A stretch of DNA of 64,000 nucleotides from NCBI RefSeq assembly GCF_029543245.1, contig NZ_JARQWV010000024.1:1-64000 (forward strand). Direction: 5' to 3'. This DNA is from Caulobacter endophyticus (GTDB taxonomy: Bacteria > Pseudomonadota > Alphaproteobacteria > Caulobacterales > Caulobacteraceae). This document shows, one piece after another, positions 60,407 through 64,000 of this stretch. Every line of letters begins with the position of its first letter. Positions within the stretch are counted from its first letter, which is position 1. The translations under genes and the position numbers were made by a program. The notes under the pieces are model-generated. The model was not told the DNA's origin, searched no databases, and saw only the letters and a list, made by a program, of their open reading frames with translations.

Positions 60407-61957
60407 CTAGAACAGGTCGCCCTGCGACGACGAGGGCGGCGGCGCGGGTTTCGGGCGCGGCGCGGGCTTGGGCGCAGCCGCCGCGACCGGCGCAGGCGGG
60501 GGAGGTGGCGGCGTGGCGCCTTCGCCGTCGATCACAGCGTCGCGCTCGCCGTGCTTGAACTTCAGGTTCACGCGCTCGCCGGCGGCCAGGTCGGCGGCCG
60601 AACGGGCCAGGGTCCCGTCCATCTTGCGCACGAGGGCGAAGCCCAGCTCCAGCGGACGCTCGGGGTTCAGCGACTGGCGCAGCTTGTCCAGGCCCGCCAG
60701 GCGGTCGGTCTCGCGGTCCAGGCGGCGGCGGGCGACGGCGTTGAGGCGATCCCACAGGGCCGGCAGGCGGGCGTGCTGGGCGGCGCGCTCGGGCGCGCGG
60801 CGGGCGGCCAGGTCCAGGCGGCGCGACAGGTCGGACAGGCGCTCGCCCTTGGCCTGGCGCTGGCGGGCCAGGGCCTCGGGCGACAGGCGGGCGGTGATCT
60901 TGAGCAGGTCCTGGGCGTGGACCGAGGTGTTGCGCTCCAGCGCCGCGTCCAGGCGGCCGGCGGCGATGTCGAACCGCTGCTGGGCCAGGGCCAAGAGGTC
61001 GTTGGGGCGGGGCAGACCGCGCGCGGCCGCCTGAAGCCGCGTGCGGCGCTCCTCGACCACCCGGCCGGCGCAGCGCGACAGGCGGCGGTCGTAGTCGGAG
61101 ACCAGGCCCCGCAGTTCCGCCAGCACGGGTGTGGCCATTTCTGCGGCCGCCGTCGGGGTGGGCGCGCGACGGTCGGAGACGAAGTCGATCAGTGTGGTGT
61201 CGGTCTCGTGGCCGACGGCCGAGATCAGCGGGATCGTCCCTTCGGCCACCGTGCGGGCGAGGGCCTCGTCGTTGAAGGCCCAGAGGTCTTCCACCGAGCC
61301 GCCGCCGCGGGCGACGATCAGGATGTCGGGCCGCGGAACCGGGCCGCCGGGCGCCAGGGCGTTGAAGCCCCGGATCGCGCCGGCCACCTGGCCGGCGGCG
61401 GCGTCGCCCTGCACCACGACCGGCCAGACGATCACGCGGCAGGGCCAGCGGTCGCGGATGCGGTGCAGGATGTCGCGGATCACTGCGCCCGTGGGGCTGG
61501 TGATGACGCCGACCACGGCCGGCATCGAGGGCAGGGGGCGCTTGCGCTCGGGCGCGAACAGCCCCTCGCCGGCCAGCTTGGCCTTCAGCCGCTCCAACTG
61601 GGCGAGCAGCGCGCCGACGCCGGCGGCCTCCATGCTGTCGATGACGATCTGGTAGCGCGAGCCGGCCGGATAGGTGGTGATCTTGCCGGTGACGATGACC
61701 TCGAGCCCGTGCTCGGGCCGCACGCCCAGGCCGCGCACATTGCCCTTCCAGACCACGCCGTCGATGGCGGCCTTGTCGTCCTTGATGGTCAGGTAGACGT
61801 GGCCGTTGGAGTGGTGGGTGACCTTCGACAGCTCGCCGCGCAGCCGCACGAAGCCGTAGCGGTCTTCCAGGGTGCGCTTCAGCGCGAAGGCCAGTTCCGA
61901 GACGGAATAGGCGGGCGCGTTGGAATCGGGGGCGAGGTCGGTCATCGCGGACAACAT
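60407..61957 (-). CDS. xseA: Exodeoxyribonuclease VII large subunit
   Basis: A 516-residue nuclease subunit. The N-terminal OB-fold is [20 protein letters not shown] then [20 protein letters not shown]. The catalytic XseA domain has [39 protein letters not shown] and [20 protein letters not shown]. The long coiled region and a Pro/Ala-rich tail ending in SSQGDLF are typical. The start may be ATG 61957, whose Shine-Dalgarno GGGGAGGG is buried in a perfect 11-bp hairpin, or ATG 61945. Confidence 0.9.
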   Translation of the reverse strand: MLSAMTDLAPDSNAPAYSVSELAFALKRTLEDRYGFVRLRGELSKVTHHSNGHVYLTIKDDKAAIDGVVWKGNVRGLGVRPEHGLEVIVTGKITTYPAGSRYQIVIDSMEAAGVGALLAQLERLKAKLAGEGLFAPERKRPLPSMPAVVGVITSPTGAVIRDILHRIRDRWPCRVIVWPVVVQGDAAAGQVAGAIRGFNALAPGGPVPRPDILIVARGGGSVEDLWAFNDEALARTVAEGTIPLISAVGHETDTTLIDFVSDRRAPTPTAAAEMATPVLAELRGLVSDYDRRLSRCAGRVVEERRTRLQAAARGLPRPNDLLALAQQRFDIAAGRLDAALERNTSVHAQDLLKITARLSPEALARQRQAKGERLSDLSRRLDLAARRAPERAAQHARLPALWDRLNAVARRRLDRETDRLAGLDKLRQSLNPERPLELGFALVRKMDGTLARSAADLAAGERVNLKFKHGERDAVIDGEGATPPPPPPAPVAAAAPKPAPRPKPAPPPSSSQGDLF

Positions 61958-61959
61958 AA

Positions 61960-61986
61960 AGCCCTCCCCGCGGAACGGGGAGGGCT
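61960..61986 (-). promoter_or_regulatory. Hairpin masking the xseA ribosome-binding site
   Basis: AGCCCTCCCCG (61960-61970) and CGGGGAGGGCT (61976-61986) form a perfect 11-bp stem with a 5-base loop. On the minus strand its 3' arm contains GGGGAGGG, three to five bases before the ATG at 61957. It could restrain translation or serve as a terminator-like palindrome. Confidence 0.5.
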
Positions 61987-62038
61987 GCATGGCGAGAGCG
62001 CCTGAAACGACGCTTCTCTTCTTATGGCTGGCGGCCGC

Positions 62039-62575
62039 TTAGATGTAGCGGCGCAGCGAGCGGGCGAGCTCGGTGGCGCCGCCCTTCTTCTTGGTCGACT
62101 GCTGCGGCTGGTAGGCCACCCGGGCGTGCTCGACGCAGTAGGGGCCTTCCGACGAGCGGCGGCCGCAGAAGGTGAAGCTGTCCGACGACGGGTCGCCGAT
62201 CGGCCACTTGCACATGTGGGCGCCGAGCGTCAGCACGGTGGCCGAGCCGGGGGCTTCGTTGCGCAGCACCGGAACCGACGGCTGCTGGTGAGCGGCGACG
62301 GGAGCCGGGGTCGGTGCGACCGGCTCGGCGGCCACGACGCGGCGCGGCGCAGTCGGGATCGTCGAGGCGGCGGCCGGACGGGCCGGGCGCGGCGCCTTGA
62401 AGGCCGGACGGGCCGGTTGCGAGGGGGCGGCGCGACCCGACAGGCCCAGGCGATGGACCTTGCCGATCACGGCGTTGCGGGTGACCCCGCCCAGTTGTTT
62501 GGCGATCTGGCTGGCCGAGAGGCCGTCCAGCCAAAGCTTCTTCAGGGTGGTGACGCGTTCGTCAGTCCAGCTCAT
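62039..62575 (-). CDS. gcrA: GcrA cell-cycle regulator
   Basis: A 178-residue sigma70-associated regulator that activates promoters with methylated GANTC. The N-terminal DNA-binding helix bundle MSWTDERVTTLKKLWLDGLS, then ASQIAKQLGGVTRNAVIGKV with HRLGLSGR, is almost identical to Caulobacter GcrA. A Pro/Ala-rich linker (about 55-115) follows, then the Cys-containing C-terminal sigma-binding region CKWPIGD, FCGRRSSEGPYCVEHARVAY. The ATG at 62575 has GGAG seven bases upstream; the longer frame is rejected. Confidence 0.95.
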   Translation of the reverse strand: MSWTDERVTTLKKLWLDGLSASQIAKQLGGVTRNAVIGKVHRLGLSGRAAPSQPARPAFKAPRPARPAAASTIPTAPRRVVAAEPVAPTPAPVAAHQQPSVPVLRNEAPGSATVLTLGAHMCKWPIGDPSSDSFTFCGRRSSEGPYCVEHARVAYQPQQSTKKKGGATELARSLRRYI

Positions 62576-62682
62576 GGCCCATCTCCGCCTAAAATCCGGG
62601 CCATGACGAGAAACCCCACCTCGCCATCGCCCTACATCTGGTGTACAGACCGCCCCGCCGGCGGCTGACCTACCAGATAGTG

Positions 62683-62748
62683 TAAAGAATGCGTTAAAGC
62701 GCACAATAGGCGCCATGTGGTCTGTCCACAGAAACTATATATTGATTC
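62683..62748. promoter_or_regulatory. gcrA promoter region: CtrA-box-like, DnaA-box-like and GANTC sites
   Basis: On the minus strand TTAA-n7-TTTA (62697-62683) is one mismatch from the CtrA consensus TTAA-n7-TTAA. CTGTCCACA (62722-62730) is a 7-of-9 DnaA-box match, and GATTC (62744-62748) is a CcrM site. In Caulobacter, gcrA is repressed by CtrA, activated by DnaA and tuned by methylation, so the set is consistent. It lies 108-173 bases before the gcrA ATG and also upstream of the divergent permease gene. Confidence 0.55.
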
Positions 62749-62817
62749 TCGGAGCGGGACGCTTGCGTCCGACCCTCGCCGGGCGCACATGGCGAAGGAA
62801 TTTCCAGGATCGGGCCA

Positions 62818-63639
62818 ATGAGAGACATGGCAGACAGCGTCGTTCCGCCGCAGCCGCGCGACTATCACGGCTGGAACTGGAGCGGGTTCCTCACTCTCTA
62901 TCAGCGCGAGATCCGCCGCTTCTGGAAGGTGGGCATGCAGACCGTGGCCGCCCCGGTGGTCACCACGCTGCTCTACATGCTGGTGTTCGTGGTCGCGGTC
63001 GGCTCCGACCGACCGGCGGTCGAGGGCGTGACCTTCGGCCATTTCGTGGCTCCGGGCCTGATCATGATGGCCGTGCTCAACAACGCCTTCGCCAATTCGT
63101 CCTCGTCGCTGATCCAGGCCAAGATGATGGGCCTGACGTCCGACTTCCTGACGCCGCCGCTCACCCCGCTGGAGCAGGTGGCCGCCTTCGGCCTGGGCGC
63201 GGCCACCCGCGGCGTCGTGGTCGGCGCGGTCACTGCCGCCGTCATCGGCGTGCTGCCCGGCGCGGGCCTTCAGGTCTCGCACCTGTGGGCGATCATCTAC
63301 TTCGCGGTCGGCGCCGCGATCATCCTGGGCCTGGCCGGCGTGCTGGCGGGCCTGTGGTCGGAGAAGTTCGACCAGCTGGCGGCGGTGACCAACTTCGCCA
63401 TCATGCCCATGACCTTCCTGTCGGGCACCTTCTACCTCGTGGACAAGCTGCCCGAGCCCTTCCGCACGGCCAGCCACTTCAACCCGTTCTTCTACCTGAT
63501 CGACGGCTTCCGCTACGGCTTCATCGGCCACGCCGACGGCAGCATCGCCATCGGCGTCGTGGTCACGGCCGTGCTGGCCACGGGCCTGTTCCTGTGGTGC
63601 TGGGCGCTGTTCCGCAGCGGGTACCGGCTGAAGAGCTGA
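62818..63639 (+). CDS. ABC-2 type transporter permease
   Basis: A 273-residue membrane protein with about six helices. GFLTLYQREIRRFWKVGMQT, VAPGLIMMAVLNNAFANSSS, LSGTFYLVDKLPEPFRTASH and FNPFFYLIDGFRYGFIG match the NodJ/ABC-2 export permease family. The ATG at 62818 has AGGA eight bases upstream; ATG 62827 is also possible. No ATPase gene is in the window, so its partner is encoded elsewhere. Confidence 0.85.
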   Translation: MRDMADSVVPPQPRDYHGWNWSGFLTLYQREIRRFWKVGMQTVAAPVVTTLLYMLVFVVAVGSDRPAVEGVTFGHFVAPGLIMMAVLNNAFANSSSSLIQAKMMGLTSDFLTPPLTPLEQVAAFGLGAATRGVVVGAVTAAVIGVLPGAGLQVSHLWAIIYFAVGAAIILGLAGVLAGLWSEKFDQLAAVTNFAIMPMTFLSGTFYLVDKLPEPFRTASHFNPFFYLIDGFRYGFIGHADGSIAIGVVVTAVLATGLFLWCWALFRSGYRLKS

Positions 63640-63790
63640 AGGGTCTTCCCTTCCTTCCCGTCTTCCCGCCCTTATGGCGGGTGTTGACCGAGACCGACAC
63701 TTGCTCATGACGGCCATCTGAGCGTCCGGGTGGCGTGTCGGTGTCAGCTTCGCCTCACGACCCGTGGCGGAAGTCGGCGCCGTCCAAAAT

Positions 63791-63811
63791 CCCTCTCTCT
63801 TAGAGAGAGGG
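63791..63811. repeat. Short palindrome of the CCCTCTCTC/GAGAGAGGG family
   Basis: CCCTCTCTC-TTA-GAGAGAGGG is the same core as in both arms of the repeat at 16912-17113. It lies in a 292-bp gene-free stretch (63640-63931) where I see nothing else supportable. Confidence 0.7.
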
Positions 63812-63931
63812 TTGCTTTGGGCGTCCCCCCACCAATGGGCGAAATCAAATCCGTCCGCGCCCCGGCGAGTTGTCGGCAGCGGTGGATGCCCCGCCACAAG
63901 GGCGGGAATGACGGGAGTTTAAGGGGGCCCC

Positions 63932-64000
63932 CTACCGCCCCACGCCCTTGACCAGCACCTCGACGTCCTTCGTCGGGCCGTCGTTGATCACCGCGATGTG
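63932..64000 (-). CDS. C-terminal end of an unidentified minus-strand gene (partial)
   Basis: The last 23 codons of a minus-strand frame are visible: HIAVINDGPTKDVEVLVKGV, then GR and TAG (63934-63932). The rest lies beyond the window. Codon use is normal for this genome. A beta-strand-like ending is visible, but no family can be assigned. Confidence 0.55.
   Translation of the reverse strand, partial: HIAVINDGPTKDVEVLVKGVGR

Overview
The window is about 64 kb of high-GC alphaproteobacterial chromosome, almost certainly from Caulobacter or a very close relative. The evidence is mipZ (division-plane ATPase), gcrA (cell-cycle regulator with its GANTC/CtrA-type promoter context), the clpS-clpA pair, and the general gene set and codon use. 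It reads as chromosomal: I see no phage, plasmid, IS transposase or CRISPR array. The window opens inside a Met-tRNA(CAU) gene and closes inside the 3' end of an unidentified minus-strand gene.

Region 1 (0.2-18.1 kb) is an L-fucose / fucoside utilisation locus. A plus-strand operon encodes a FucP-type permease, a zinc alcohol dehydrogenase, a fuconolactonase-type amidohydrolase and an IclR regulator. A tightly overlapped minus-strand operon encodes an aldo/keto reductase of the L-fucose dehydrogenase type, a split UxaA-type dehydratase, a 2-keto-3-deoxy-L-fuconate dehydrogenase-type SDR, a mutarotase, a GH95 alpha-L-fucosidase and a beta-propeller glycosidase. Next to them are a TonB-dependent receptor, a formylglycine sulfatase with its own FGE/SUMF1 partner, and a GH43 protein. 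Together they suggest import of a fucosylated, probably sulfated glycan, removal of sulfate and fucose in the periplasm, and non-phosphorylating oxidation of L-fucose.

Region 2 (18.3-37.8 kb) is mostly housekeeping: a biotin-dependent carboxylase alpha subunit, panC, mipZ, a membrane J-domain protein, a DD-carboxypeptidase with a SPOR domain, a phasin, RidA, a GDPD, a FemAB-like protein, HIT, a BLUF blue-light sensor, clpA/clpS, two RNA methyltransferases and a GT2 glycosyltransferase.

Region 3 (38-46.8 kb) is a TetR regulator, two paralogous outer-membrane channel proteins and an NrtA/NrtB/NrtD-type nitrate ABC transporter. Between the two channel genes lies an RNA leader with two hexaloop hairpins of identical loop sequence (AACGAC). 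The second hairpin is mutually exclusive with a strong intrinsic terminator, which is the architecture expected for ANTAR (NasT-type) antitermination. A GntR regulator and an M24 peptidase follow.

Region 4 (47-64 kb) contains an M49-like peptidase, a two-component system, an Hsp20 gene with a ROSE-like RNA thermometer, twin exported methyltransferase-like proteins, an SCP2 protein, an alpha/beta hydrolase, HisN, an XRE regulator, an LpxL-like acyltransferase, a single-domain response regulator, an M23 peptidase that appears to start with CTG, xseA, gcrA and an ABC-2 permease.

Intergenic gaps are rich in palindromic repeat families, including two 161-bp copies of the same mini-element at 34.5 and 56.0 kb. 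Functional assignments come from reading motifs and family resemblance; no database search was possible.
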